This document shows positions 10,805-22,200 of a stretch of DNA of 64,000 nucleotides, in pieces (the stretch's first letter is position 1; each line of letters starts with the position of its first letter). The notes beneath the pieces are model-generated. The model was not told where the DNA came from and did not search any database. It was given only the letters and a program-made list of their open reading frames with translations. Source of the DNA: Hypsibius dujardini. Taxonomy: Eukaryota > Tardigrada > Eutardigrada > Parachela > Hypsibiidae. The DNA lies in the NCBI GenBank assembly GCA_001579985.1, contig LRSR01003474.1, positions 1 through 64,000 of the forward strand. The letters are read 5' to 3'. The position numbers and the translations under genes were made by a program.

Positions 10805-12467
10805 CTACAATTAACAACAGTAAACGACAGCGACCATTTCTGATTCAGTGACTGTCAACTGTCACCATGTATCAAAACCGTACTCCTTCATCACCGGTAC
10901 ATTTAACGCACTATTTATTTATTGTTTAAATGCTTTTCTTAATTTGATAGTTCTCACAGATTGTTCTGAATTCAGTGTCAGTGCGCATTTTATATCAAAC
11001 CTTCAATCTGTTCCTTTTTCATTGTTGCGTAAGTTTGAGCTTTTGAATTTTTGCAGAACTAAGTTCGAAAAACAAAATGCATCTGACGGAATAACCTTAT
11101 CATAAACATACATCAGAAGTGTTAGCATTTAGTTCGAATGTTGGGAAGGCCTCAGATTTTGAGTATATTGTTTTTTTCAAGATATGCTTATGCAGCAGAC
11201 CCATCGGACCACTTGGAACAATATTTCAGTATGTTCAATCTGTCAAAAAACGTCAGTTCTCTCAGTTTTGCTGGCTGATTGGGCAAGAATTGTGCCTGTA
11301 GAGCATTTGGCAGCTGTGAACCAGGAGTGTCGAATCTTTTTGATGTGAAGGATAAGCTTCCTTAGCCAATGCAAATGACACCAGGACACACGATATTCGG
11401 CTTCTATATCTAACTGACAGTTGCCGGCACGGTTGCTTCACATTTCGAGTCATATACATGGAACCTGGATCCTATGTTGCTAAACACGGGCCAGGAACGT
11501 GGAAGGTCTCGCGGCTTGTTGTATGCGTCCGTAATGTCTCTATCGCGATGGGCACAGAGACATAGCTATATCGTAAGAGGGCGTCGCGAGCCATTTCTTT
11601 TTCAGTAACGCTAGCGGTCTCCAAGGTAGTCTAAAGGATTCCCAAATACTTGACTTGTAAAAAGATACTGGAACTTTAATAACAGCACTACACAACAAAT
11701 TAGCAGCAATTAAACTGCCTGCGTGAAGAAGTGTGGAAAATTAGGGAATCAATGTCCTCAAGCACGGAATCATTGCTTCCCTGAAATGTACACCTTCTTT
11801 GTGCTCAATAATGACAACGAAATAATGTTCAACTAACCATTTCTTTACCTTAGCGAAAAGCCAAGATAGCACACTACCGTCACATGGTCTGTGAAGCGGA
11901 GCTGTGCTAAAATAAAATGTCCATCTGGAGAATGACGCTTACTGCAACTCTCATCAAGCTTGTTCGGCATGTCCTGAGCAGATTGTAATCGCTACGCAGT
12001 TGCGGACTATTTGTGACTTTCACACCAAAGATATGTTCTTGGTTATGTATTCACCGCTCATCGACATTCATCCACCAATCCTAATCTCTTTCCGACATTC
12101 TAAGCATATACTTTTTCACTTCATAATTAGAGTGTATACTATGTTTGCTACCGCTACCCTAGTACCATCACTGTGTCATAGAATATTTGTCTGCTTCTGT
12201 ATACTTCGCTTTTTTCGCCTACGAATATGCAGATTTTGAGCCATTTTTTAGAACATATTATTAAAATACCTCGGCCTCGTGTTTTCTAATCCCCTACGCT
12301 CTTCTGCTTGCTGCATTGTATAGGATCGTTCTGAATGCCTCCTCTAGTTACCACTTAGCTCATCATGAACTATATATACGTAAAAGATCAAATAGATTTA
12401 CAACGTCGGTTTAGTTCCGCTAAAATTGTTCTTTTCAATAAACATCACTGGTGAGTGATTCAGGATG
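10805..12467. other. intergenic, A/T-rich
   Basis: No gene, RNA or element recognised in these 1.6 kb. Short open frames here lack coding character. Confidence 0.5.
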
Positions 12468-12473
12468 ATGGTT

Positions 12474-12507
12474 AGCAGCATACTAGGCCATATAGCTGAC
12501 TTTGGTG
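12474..12507 (+). repeat. left terminal inverted repeat of Polinton-like element
   Basis: Starts agcagcatactaggcc. It matches the right end in reverse complement with a single difference. Just inside it, ggtgacctttggtgacc-type short repeats recur (12504-12530 and 12613-12632). Confidence 0.85.
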
Positions 12508-12990
12508 ACCTTTGGTGACCTATGAAGGTCATGGGAGATGTGATTGTTGTGTACATTATTAACGTGGATGGGGACCTAATTAGGGCTTAATTAGACTAAT
12601 TAAAAATGTGATCTTTGGTGACCTTTAAAGGTCACTGTATATTTGATTTTTTTGGCTTTAGCTGGTGCCAGCCAGGCCGGCCTGAACTGAACCGACTGAA
12701 AACCGACCTCTTTAATTGGTCATCATCGTATCACTTGCCGTACATCAAGGCATGATCATAAAACAATACTTCATTAGTAAAGGCATTCCATCGTCTTCTT
12801 GTAAAAAGGGAATTGCTGAATAGCGATAAGCACAGTAGCGGACAGACAAGTCTTGCTGACGAGTGATGACCTTTAAAGCTTGGTCGGGAACGGCGGAATG
12901 GGGACCCAGCTCAAAACCTTGACATCCTTCGAGTCCGGTGGCTGTCGTTCCTGGTATCGGTCAGCCACGTTGCGTGGCAGTAGACAAAAT
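12508..12990. other. left subterminal non-coding part of the element
   Basis: No gene is assigned here. The stretch holds the ggtgacctt short repeats near the end and the region downstream of the small core-type protein. Confidence 0.5.
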
Positions 12991-13314
12991 TCATCCATTG
13001 AGTACAGCTCCTAGTACGCTTGCAATAACAGGCAAGATTGCACCAAGGAATCCACCACGCTGAAAAATGTCCTTCTTTTTCTTGTTTGGATACCGCTTTA
13101 TTGCAATTAGTTTGAAAGATTTTCGCCAGCGATGACACACCGTCTCCTGTGCAGGAGTAAGTGGGACAGTGTTTTTAACAATGTTGACAGCCACTTCCTC
13201 CAGTCCACGCATTTGATCCTTGGTTGCCAGGCCAAGCATTTGTCTCCGCTGCTTTGGTTTAAGATCCCTCAAGGTGAGGACGTACGGAGTAAGCTGGCGG
13301 GTCCGCTGAGACAT
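12991..13314 (-). pseudogene. Polinton core-type (pX-like) small protein, fossil
   Basis: About 107 residues. A basic helical body (LRDLKPKQRRQMLGLA, NIVKNTVPLTPAQ) is followed by a lysine cluster and a glycine-rich hydrophobic tail (RGGFLGAILPVIASVLGAV). This arrangement is typical of a small conserved protein seen beside the ATPase and capsid genes of Polintons and adintoviruses, where it is likened to adenovirus pX or minor core proteins. The call rests on the composition and the neighbour ATPase. The frame looks whole. Confidence 0.6.
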
Positions 13315-13491
13315 TTTGCAAAAATTACTGCTTTCTTGCTCACGTATAATTTAGGAATCTGGTTTGGTAAAACGTTGCTACGAACTCCTAAATAGTCTGG
13401 TGTATCGGGTTTCAAGCCTACAATTAATGGACAATATGGTTCAGCTGTAACCTTAAAATTGCTTTGCCTTGTTTGTAAAGGTTTTGCATAA

Positions 13492-14029
13492 TCAGTATGA
13501 CAGATACTCTACGATGATGTATGCCTGTGTAAAAAGTTTGGTGCTACGCTTATCGTCGGCAATATCTTGACCGAGATCATCCAGTATCAGTAGTGTAGAC
13601 TTGGCACCATCGAAAAAGTTCTCGTCTTCTAAGACTCCCGAAATCCCTATCACAAACTCGATTGATGGTACATCTTGCTGAATCTCGGTAAACTTTTCTT
13701 GAAATTCACCGTAACAGTAAATAATACGATTCGGATTTTCACTCAGAATTTTACTACTTCCACGTATAAGGTTAAAAACAAACTCAGATTTTCCACTCAT
13801 GGTCGGCCCACAAATAATAGACGCTCTTGATCAGACCACAATAAGCACACCGGACTTTGTTGTCGTTGGGATACTCAAAATTATGAAGATGGAATCCTTG
13901 GTACGCAAAAGCTAGTTTGTCGTAGCGGGCTTCCATGGTGGGGTAATGTTTGGACATTAGGACAGGTTCCAGATCAGCCTCCAATCGACGAACGGTTCTC
14001 CAGGAGAGGATGGCATCAATCTTGTCCAC
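13492..14029 (-). pseudogene. Polinton packaging-type ATPase (FtsK/HerA fold), fossil
   Basis: Contains a Walker A motif (GPTMSGKS), the RIIYCYGEFQ segment characteristic of Polinton and adintovirus ATPases, and a Walker B-like LLILDDLGQD. In intact relatives the enzyme pumps the genome into capsids. It is shorter than the family norm and broken. The upstream part (about 13800-14029) has a CAYC zinc-knuckle-like pair whose relation to the ATPase is unclear. It lies between the core-type protein and the TBP homologue. Confidence 0.72.
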
Positions 14030-14349
14030 TTAACTTCCGTAATGGGGAGTGTAAACGGAAGAAGAATGCATGTACTTGACCCACTTTGGATACAGACGCA
14101 AAGCATTTTCGGGTTGCATCACTTTCACAAGGAGTTCCTGCTCAATTTTCTCCACGTCTGTTTGAGGAGTGCCAACTAATTTTCACGTTGATTTTTCACC
14201 CTAGATTACACTGTTTCGTTATCTGATTCATCATGCTGTCGGGTTATCTGTCTCATCATGTTGTCGGGTAACTCAATTTGCTATTAAAGTGACTATACTT
14301 TTCTCGGCTCTTAAAAAAAATTTGCATTCCCCGACGAAACCCGAGCAGA

Positions 14350-14841
14350 ATGGAGCACAATGTGGTTGTTGAAGCAGATTGGTTCGTTATTAATTCTGTG
14401 AGTCATTTGAAAATGTTAGCATTCTTTGCTCCTACTCTCGGAAAGTCCATCGAAGTTACATTCAATCTTCCGCCTTGGGCAAAACATCACCATAGCTACT
14501 TGCGTCTTCAAGCAAAGAAATCTCATGGCTTGAATTGGGGTGAGCCTGGAATGTATCAGCACGATCAAGTACGGAGCGCCCTTGAAGACATCATCTTATT
14601 CCTGGGTGTTCGAACGACTCGCCTGACCTTCTTCACCAAGGGTTTCCAAAAGGAACAGCTGTTGGACACTTATTTTCCATACCAGTGGGGACATTTAACA
14701 GACTTGGAAAACTTGGGATGCCCGACCTTTGATAAACTGACACAACTGAAAAAGACGACTTTGAACAAAGCCGTTGTTTTCGGGCTATGGCTACACGAGT
14801 CACCAACGTCGTTGCCACAGCCCTACTTAATGCCCAGCTAA
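14350..14841 (+). pseudogene. unrecognised frame in Polinton-like element
   Basis: About 163 residues on the plus strand, opposite to ATPase and polymerase. No domain is recognised. It has aromatic-rich stretches (LPPWAKHHHSYLRL, YFPYQWGHLTDLENLGCPTFDKL) and no signal peptide or membrane segment. Its 3' end overlaps the start of the TBP homologue by about 55 bases. It could be an element-specific regulator or a remnant. Confidence 0.4.
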
Positions 14842-15305
14842 ATTTGGAAAGGATTGAACGGAAGATCTCGATGGCGCAATATGTTCCTCATCGCTTTTCT
14901 GGACATTTAATTAGGATTCTGGAACCGTTCAAAGCTCACTGTCAACTGTACCGGAACGGAAAAATTACGGTCAATGGAGCCCGATCGGAATACGCTGCTC
15001 ATGCTTTGATCCGGCATTTTTCAGACATTTTAAACTGTATCGGTTATTCGACTTTTATTACTAACTTTAAAGTAGTCAATGTGGTCGGCACATGCAATTT
15101 CGGTTCTTTTATGCGACTGGAAGACTTGTGCTCACAGCTAAAAAATGCAGAATATCATCCAGAATTATTCCCTGGCATGCGTGTTAAGCTAAAAAACTGT
15201 TCAGCTGTTCTTTTTCACAGTGGAAAGTGTAATTTTTTGGGCGGTAAAAATGAACAAGATATTGAGAATGGTTACTATGAACTGCAAAAACTATTAAAAC
15301 ACTAG
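14787..15305 (+). CDS. TATA-binding-protein (TBP) homologue inside the Polinton-like element (fossil context)
   Basis: About 172 residues covering the two-repeat TBP saddle. Repeat 1 (about residues 5-82) shows TNVVATALLNAQLNLERI, then QYVPHRFSGHLIRILEP, NGKITVNGARSE and an IGY end, aligning with the NIVSTVNLG, EYNPKRF, SGKMVCTGAKSE and LGF landmarks of eukaryotic TBP. Repeat 2 shows FKVVNVVGTCNFG, RLEDL, YHPELFPGM and HSGKCNFLGGK, aligning with NMVGSCDV, RLEGL, YEPELFPGL and SGKVVLTGAK. The length equals the conserved TBP core with almost no N-terminal extension. It is clearly diverged from cellular TBP. It lies inside the inverted repeats, between ATPase and polymerase, so it belongs to the element or was captured by it. 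Its job, perhaps promoter recognition for element genes, is inference. Confidence 0.82.
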   Translation: MATRVTNVVATALLNAQLNLERIERKISMAQYVPHRFSGHLIRILEPFKAHCQLYRNGKITVNGARSEYAAHALIRHFSDILNCIGYSTFITNFKVVNVVGTCNFGSFMRLEDLCSQLKNAEYHPELFPGMRVKLKNCSAVLFHSGKCNFLGGKNEQDIENGYYELQKLLKH

Positions 15306-18300
15306 TCCGCACAAAAACCGAACGGGACAGTAAGATGACCATCCAAAATGACACGTTTTTTGTAGTAGGAGCGGCACTTCTTCATTGTCTGAACCTCTTT
15401 AATAGCTACGGCTTTGATATCGCGCCGTAAGTTCCGCTGCGGAACGGCAATGGTCGATTCCTTCTCATCCAACAAGTGCAGCATGACGGGAAAATTGATT
15501 AATTCTTCCGTCCCACCGTTCAGAGTGAAGCCCTTGATTTTGGTAACGTGCTTACCATCGTTGGTAAGGTAGGCATAGCTCCTACCAAGAAGATTATGAA
15601 AGTCTCTATTTTTGATTAATTACATTTTGACATATTCTTACTTGTGTTGGACACGCCCAACAAGTCCCCATATCCAATCATGATAGCTCTTTAACTCACG
15701 AGTATTATACTTAGTTTGTAACTCTGTCCACTCTATTAACCCTATTCTGATATATGTGCCATTTACCTTCATTTCTATAGTTAAAAATTTACTATATAAT
15801 AATGTGTTTTATTATTTCTACAGCCAGTTCTATTTCTTCTTTCCTTTCTTCCAGTTTATTTCTCTAACGGTCTTTACTATCAGTCTAATAAACTTGTTAA
15901 CTATCCAACTGACGGTTGGTAGACTTAACAATTGGCTCCCAAGGAAACAAACTCTTCAATGTGCTGTCCAAGTTTAAGTTCGCTGACTAGATCTCCCAAA
16001 TAGTGCCTGGTCTCTAATTTCCATTCATCGGTGTCGCGGGCACCAAAGATCAGCGAGTCGGTGTTTAACAACAAAACAAAATCAGAGCTTGACACCAGAA
16101 TCTAGAAAAGTGCTTACCAAAGTACAAAATCCGCCCTGAGTAATGGTTTTCAAGCTGCTCCATAAATTTGTACAGATGAAGACGTGCCCTGAAATGATAA
16201 TATTTAAAGTTTGGTAATGGTGAAAACTTGATTTATCGCTTACCAGCAAGTGGTAAAAGCGGCTAGAATGACATTGGTGGTGGGATTTTTTTCTACAAAG
16301 CTCTGCTCTTTTTTGAACTGGACGGTGACCACGTCGTCATTGATAAAGTCCCAACCGGAAACAAGGTTTTCACCGTTTGACAGCATCTCGTAGGACTTGA
16401 GTGGTTCATTGATGAAGACACGGTTGCTGCGATTTTCCTGCATGCCAAGACGACCCTATGCCAAGTGCGAAAAAATGTACGAAAAACTGTACGAAAAACT
16501 GTACGAACAAATTTACGCAAATTGTACGAACAAATAAAACTTACCCAAAAACTATTGAGGAACAACTTGGAGACGCAGCGCATGCCCTTGTTCTCCTTAA
16601 TCTTGGCCTTGTCCAACTTGATGCCCTCGTGCTGCTCGAAGCTGGCAATGTATCTGTCCTTCTCCTCTTCCGTCACCACTTCAGCAGGGTATCCGCTTGA
16701 CTCGGTCTTGATCTTGTAGAAGGGATCGATGTAGGGAGCAAAGAGTCCTAATCGATGCTCCGGAAAGTGCCCCACCTCCTTGATCTCGTCGACCACGTAC
16801 CCCTTATCCAGGGCCTTGTGGATTTCCGGAGTGCACCAGGTGCCAATCAACTTCCGCTGGTCCTTGGAGTGCTTGCACGGAACTGTTGACAGCGTTTCAG
16901 CACAGGTACGGCACAAGGTGAACACCAACTGGTGGTTGCAACGCATGGGGAGGACCGGAATATTGAGGTTTCTCGGTGGGTCAATTGACAGCTTCATGAC
17001 TCCAAAGTAGTCGCGCACATCTCCAAAGTCCTGTCGGATTATCTGGCACTCCCGAACAGGATATGCACACTTCTTGTTGACATATGGGTACCTGTATGAC
17101 ACTTTTCTCAATTCAAGTTTGTCACAAAAAAGACGAACCTTACTCAGAAGTGACGTCCAAGTACAGAATCTTCTCGTCCTCCTCACACTTGTGGTATAGC
17201 TTCAAGGCGTTGGTTCGGCCTCCGAAAACGCATCGCGCGGAACAAGTTGCTCTTCAAACACCAGGCCTTTGATGCAGGTCTGCATCTCCTTGTTGTCCTT
17301 CAGCATTCGCTTGAAGTCGTGCTCCCAAACTTCCTCAACGTCACAACCCTGGTCACGAAGGTACTGGGTCCGTTCTTTGGTGTCCTGGTAGATGTTGTCG
17401 TAAGGGATTTGAGGGATGGGATGAATAGTATCCTTGTCGAAACAAGTCGGGCAACCATGTCAACTACAGGACAAAAAATATTTCTGAGTGCATGTCATGA
17501 CCGAAACATTCGTAAATTTACAAGCAACCGTGCGCCTCGAACACTTTGTTCTTTGTCTCGCAGAATCCATCAACGTAGTAGGGTCCAATTTTGAATTCTC
17601 GCCCGCTCGTTAGAAAATGATCTCAACGTTTTCCAAGTGGGCCTTCCACTCAAGCCACTGCCTAGCCCGATGGGACTGCTTCCGATTGCCTGCAAATTTG
17701 GGCACTAATCCGACGAGATTCTCCTCTAAAAACTTGAAACGCCAGATGACGCTGCAGAGGCTTGCGATGGTGAGCCCAGCATTGAAGGGACATATTCCGC
17801 CACTGATCTCCATGAAGATCTCTCGGCATTCCTGACATCCTTCCCTCAAAACGTCCACGTCTCTCTTACAGTAGTCACGGAGCTCCGCATTGAAATCGTA
17901 TCGGCCGTCCTTGGCTTGCTTCTCTCCTGCATACCACTGATCGAAGTAAATCTTGTCCTTGGCAGACAATCCCCGGTAACCGAAATCATCCTTGCTGAGG
18001 AATGGTGTGACCCTGTTCCAGTTCTCTGAACGGTTAAAGCGGTGCGGGAAGTCACCCTTGCTCATGTCTTTCAGTTCTAAAGCTGCCGGGAATTCAATCA
18101 ACTTCAACGAAATTTGTCTGTAAGAACAACGAATCCGAAGGTTAATACCCAAGATTGGATTGAAAATGTCCATCTGCATGATCTTGGTTCCGTTCATAAT
18201 TTGCTTCTGCGAGATAATACCATTGGCCAGGCACCATTTCAAGATGAACATTCCGTCAAAGCCCTAGTCACACAATAACGTCAATACAAAAACATGTGTA

Positions 18301-19808
18301 CAAATTCAAGAAAGTACTTACGCTGAAATTATGGGCTATGGCTATACAGTTGTGGAACTGTGGACTGATGAGAAACTTGCAAAGCTCATCACTGATGTCT
18401 CTTTCGATCGGCTCATTCGCTTTGGGGAAATATACGCATTCACCGAAACCATTTTGGACAACCTATGATCGAAGAAATTACTCAGAGCAAAATGTCAGAC
18501 TCAGCACACGACGATATCCATACCGCCAGATTAGGAATCAATGTCCCGTCTGCTGAAGTAAACGTCTCCAGGTCAAAGTACAAGAACTCGGTCTCTCGAT
18601 GCTTCTTCCGTTGTGCTGAACTGAACTTAATGGGCATGATGTAGCACTGGTGATCTCCCGGTATGACGTGAGTTTTGCAGTTCTTGCAGAAAGTTTCTGC
18701 AGACAAAATATTACTATGTAAATTTAAAGTAATCGGTTGACGAAATTGTAATCTTACCACCACATTGGTGTTTGGCTCCCTCCTCACGATGCTGAAGAGA
18801 AAATTTCATGCGGCAATTTGCGCATCGCTTTATTTGGCTGCACAAACTCGGAATCTCCGTTCCGTTAATTATAGATTCACCAGCCGTCGTGGCCAAGTGG
18901 TGATCGAAACAGCTTTGGCCAGGGAACTCGCGTAAACAGGACGTGCAGAAGATGAAAGAGTCCATCTTTTTCGGACAATCTTGACGGAGGCACATCTGAC
19001 ACATGAACTGACATCGGTGGAGTGTGCGCTGATCGTACCCCTTGTCGCAGTTGTGGCACCAGTAACTCCTTCCAAAGAAGGGAGCAATTGAAGTACAGAC
19101 GTCGAAGTGATTGTTGCGCTGGAGCAGCATAAGTTGTTTCCCTGTGGCCTCGTTCTTGTAAGTTATTCCCTTCCCGTTAATGAAACTCAGCACTGTAATC
19201 TGGTACCCGGGAAGAACCGCCTCAAACTTTGGAAGGTCTGCCAGTGTGTATGGACCTTTCATGTCTGTGATCCCAGCTAGGCGAACGAGCTCCAACGCTG
19301 TTTTCTTTTGTGAGCCACGCATTGGGCCGGTAGCCTTACCCAACTTTTTGTAGACCTTCATGCCTTCTTTCCGCAACTCTGGATTGGATTCATCAATGTC
19401 AGCGTGAGCCTTAGCCACCACCAATGCTCGGGCCATGCAGAGATTGTCCTCGTTCTGAATTTGAAAGACACACCTCAAACTTTTCACTTGCTGACTGATC
19501 AGATCACCGTCCCCAGGAATGCAGCCTCCACCGACAAGTTTTGCTCTTTCAAACCGAACTGAAAAGTTGTCGGCCAGGTTGAACTGTTCATGGGACATCA
19601 GTACACGCTCCACTTCAGCCATCCAACGTTCAATACTCAGCTGCGACTTCATAGTGGGGGGACACCAGATCGGACGTTCTAGAGTGCCGCCCTCGACAGC
19701 AAGACGACAGATTTCATCGTCGGCAGCATTTGCCAGAACATAATCACGGACGTATTGTAAAACAACCACAATAACATCGAGTTTCTGATTCGCTGGAACG
19801 TCTTCCAA
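15302..19808 (-). pseudogene. protein-primed DNA polymerase B of Polinton-like element, fossil
   Basis: Minus-strand blocks give, in order, an N-terminal region with the Polinton signature QNEDNLCMARALVVAKA, a cysteine-rich zinc region (WCHNC, CQMC, CTSC, CANC), an exonuclease domain (EFLYFDLETF, then YCKRDVDVLREG), polymerase core pieces including KLFLNSFW, and a C-terminal end with KIKGFTLNGG and a basic tail. This is the family B, protein-primed replicase that copies Polintons from their ends. Total span is near that of relatives. Blocks are separated by short non-coding gaps, several with GT-AG-like edges, so introns and decay are both possible. Overall it is broken, with several interruptions. 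Its stop nearly abuts the stop of the convergent TBP frame. Confidence 0.85.
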
Positions 19809-19847
19809 TCCATAGGTCGTGATGTTGTAGCGGTCAGAGATAGTACT

Positions 19848-20498
19848 TCACTTGGCTACGCGGCGACGACTTATATGTTCAACGTCGAGATGATTGGAGA
19901 TGACCTCCGTCATATCACAGTCGGAATCTGGTTCTCCATGTTCATTCGCATCGTTTTCAGCAAAACTTATTTGTTCGATATTTCCACCGCCCACCTGTTC
20001 AATTGCATCATCGTTGTGTTCCTCCCCGTCTAAGACTCCGGTCATGTCATCGGAATGGTGATCCTCGGCTGACTGTTGATTTCCTGCTTCGCCAACGTTG
20101 CTCGTCACAGTATCAGTGCTTGCAATCACCAGCATTGGCCTTGGTATGTGTTCACCCTTCTCCACCGGATTCTAACTCTCAGCACTCAGCATCCATGCAT
20201 CATTTTCCGGCTGTTCTGCCTCGAGTTGCACTAGACTCCATGCCGCAGCAACTGTGCATATCTCGGTATCTTCCGCTTCTTGACGTTTCCGTTCCAAGGA
20301 GGCAGCCTTGCGTTGAAGGGCTTCTTGTCGGTTTGCCTCCATCTTAGATCGTTTAGCTTCCTGACTCGCAGCATCAGCAAGAGCTCCGAATTCAAGGTCT
20401 TCCATTTTCAGACGTTTCCGTGCCTTCGTCTCTGCCAGACGTGCCTGAGCTGCCTTTCGACTGGTTTCATTGAACCGACGTTTTTCTTCTTCCGACAT
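19848..20498 (-). pseudogene. charged coiled-coil and acidic leader of the polymerase side, fossil
   Basis: Two minus-strand frames: a basic, helical one rich in R/K/E/A (AQARLAETKARKRLKMEDL, RKAASLERKRQEAE), then an acidic, low-complexity one (DDMTGVLDGEEHNDD). Comparable charged leaders precede polymerase or helicase genes in several large transposons. No enzyme domain is seen. Whether it was one protein with the polymerase is not decidable here. Confidence 0.5.
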
Positions 20499-20694
20499 TT
20501 TTTACCAATAGAAAAACATTGAAATTATAGGCACAGGTGTTACAATTCTAAAGCCTTAGTGTTTTCCCTGATGACTATTTTTTCAAACTCGACGATTCAT
20601 ACCTTGCTCGTTGACGAGCCTTCTTACCCAGCGTAAACACGTTATCCTTAATGGTACCTGGAGCTTCTGCGGACAAAACACGCACAGAAACAGG

Positions 20695-20934
20695 CTACAT
20701 TACAGGAGGAGTTTCCGGTGCGAGAATTTCAAGCGGCGGAGTATCCGGTTCAAGAATTTCAGGCGGTGGAGTATCCGGTGCGAGAATTTCAGGCGGTGGA
20801 GTATCCGGAGCGAGAATTTCAGGCGGTGGAGTATCCGGAGCGAGAATATCAAGCGGTGGAGTATCCGGTGCGAGAATATCGACCGCATTCGGAATTTCCG
20901 ACGACGATGAAGGTTGGTGTTTCTCACCGGACAT
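20695..20934 (-). pseudogene. Pro/Asp-rich decapeptide-repeat frame in Polinton-like element
   Basis: About 79 residues: a short leader (SGEKHQPSSSSEIP) then six near-identical decapeptides of the form ILAPDTPPPE, encoded by a 30-bp minisatellite. The minus-strand reading is preferred because it has an ATG with leader and a natural acidic, proline-rich composition. The plus-strand readings are Gly/Ser or Arg repeats without a start of similar quality. It is perhaps a disordered spacer protein or the first exon of the polymerase-side gene. Function is unknown. Confidence 0.45.
20710..20890. repeat. 30-bp minisatellite, six copies
   Basis: Unit ggtgcgagaatttcaggcgg... repeated six times with a few substitutions. 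The period is a multiple of three, so all frames stay open. Confidence 0.9.
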
Positions 20935-21614
20935 GACTTCTAAATTAAAATCGGTGTCCTGCTACTGTAAAAAGTAGCAGAACCTCATGGTTATTTCTCT
21001 CTAAATTTCATTTCCGAAACAATGAATATACCCTAATTTTAGTTTCCCTATTTAGCCCCTATCCTACTTTGGTTGAAGTGTTTTCCCTAAGGAAACCCAT
21101 CACCCTCCCACTTCACCCACCACCATTACAACTCCAGCGGAGGCTAGAAATTGGCGAAAAATGGAAACGATATATGCTGACGTCAGCCACGGCTGGACCC
21201 CCACCCCCTTAGCGTCAGAGCTCGTCATCAAAGTACATCCCCCCCTGCTCTCCTCAACCTCACAGAAGCAGTAATACTAATAAATTATTCACAAAGCAAT
21301 AACATTTTCACTCTCATGTCCGATGTGTTCAAAGCGCCAGACAAACAAACACAAGACAGACAGTAAGAGAAGAAACAGACGAATCTCCCTAGCATGCTTG
21401 ACTGGTAACGTATACTCCGCACAAACAGACAGACATCATGTCGGAATAACCGGACACAAGGAAATTGTTTGTAAGAAAGGATGGTTATGAAGGAGGCTTA
21501 ATTGGCTTGCTTGCCTGTTTCCGTTGTCTGTCTGGCTGTCTATGTTCATGTATGGATGAACAGACGAATGGTTTCCGGTGGAAGGAACCGGGAGAAAAGG
21601 GGCAGGTGTATTGT

Positions 21615-21680
21615 CTGTCTATCTGTCTATCTGTCTGTTTGTGTATCTGTTTGTCCGTCTGTCTGTCTGTCTGTGTGGTT
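21615..21680. repeat. (CTGT)n microsatellite
   Basis: Imperfect tetranucleotide array, the same motif as in the POLH introns. Confidence 0.85.
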
Positions 21681-22002
21681 GACTGGTTAAACAAAATGAG
21701 CTGAAGATTATGGAAGCATGTGTAATAATAATCAGCTTTATTGAGACGCGGTCGCATATGGCTGATTATAGATGGACTGTTTTAGCGTGAAACAGAAAGG
21801 AACGAACGCACCAACGGCACGCAGCGGAACTTACTTGACACGAGGATGAGTCGATGTTCTCCTTCTTCTAGACACACACACACTTACACACTCACGAACC
21901 AGATCAGTAACTGAAAAAAATCTGCCGAATTTCCAGGATTCAAAGACGAAGAAAAATAATAATAATAAGTAGGATAATAAGTAACGACTGATTAGTAACG
22001 AG

Positions 22003-22042
22003 ACACACACACACACGCACACACACACACACACACACACGC
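22003..22042. repeat. (CA)n microsatellite
   Basis: About 20 CA dinucleotides with one or two interruptions. Confidence 0.9.
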
Positions 22043-22152
22043 GCATTTCGCAGGAGGTGCGAATTAATTAATTCAATATGTCCACCAACAATTTGATACA
22101 CTTGCTGGTCACGGTCCAGCGCTTCCGGTTAGCTGGCTGGCTGACTCACTTC

Positions 22153-22197
<45 letters not shown>

Positions 22198-22200
22198 ACC
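22153..22200. repeat. (CA)n microsatellite abutting the terminal inverted repeat
   Basis: About 23 CA units running directly into the right end of the Polinton-like element. Confidence 0.9.

Larger units (their letters stand above)
20935..22196. other. non-coding right part of Polinton-like element with microsatellites
   Basis: No gene seen. Holds a (CTGT)n array (about 21615-21680), two (CA)n arrays (about 22003-22042 and 22153-22200) and A/T-rich spacer. An integrase or capsid gene would be expected in a complete element, and none is readable here. Confidence 0.6.

Noticed and set aside
13784-14029. BIR-like zinc-binding domain (GFHLHNFEYPND, CAYCG)
   Set aside because: The spacing only loosely fits a BIR and the downstream His/Cys ligands are missing. 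Kept as an unclear part of the ATPase region.
20611-20977. Collagen-like or Arg-rich repeat proteins on the plus strand of the 30-bp minisatellite
   Set aside because: They are other frames of the repeat, and the minus-strand reading has a better start and composition.
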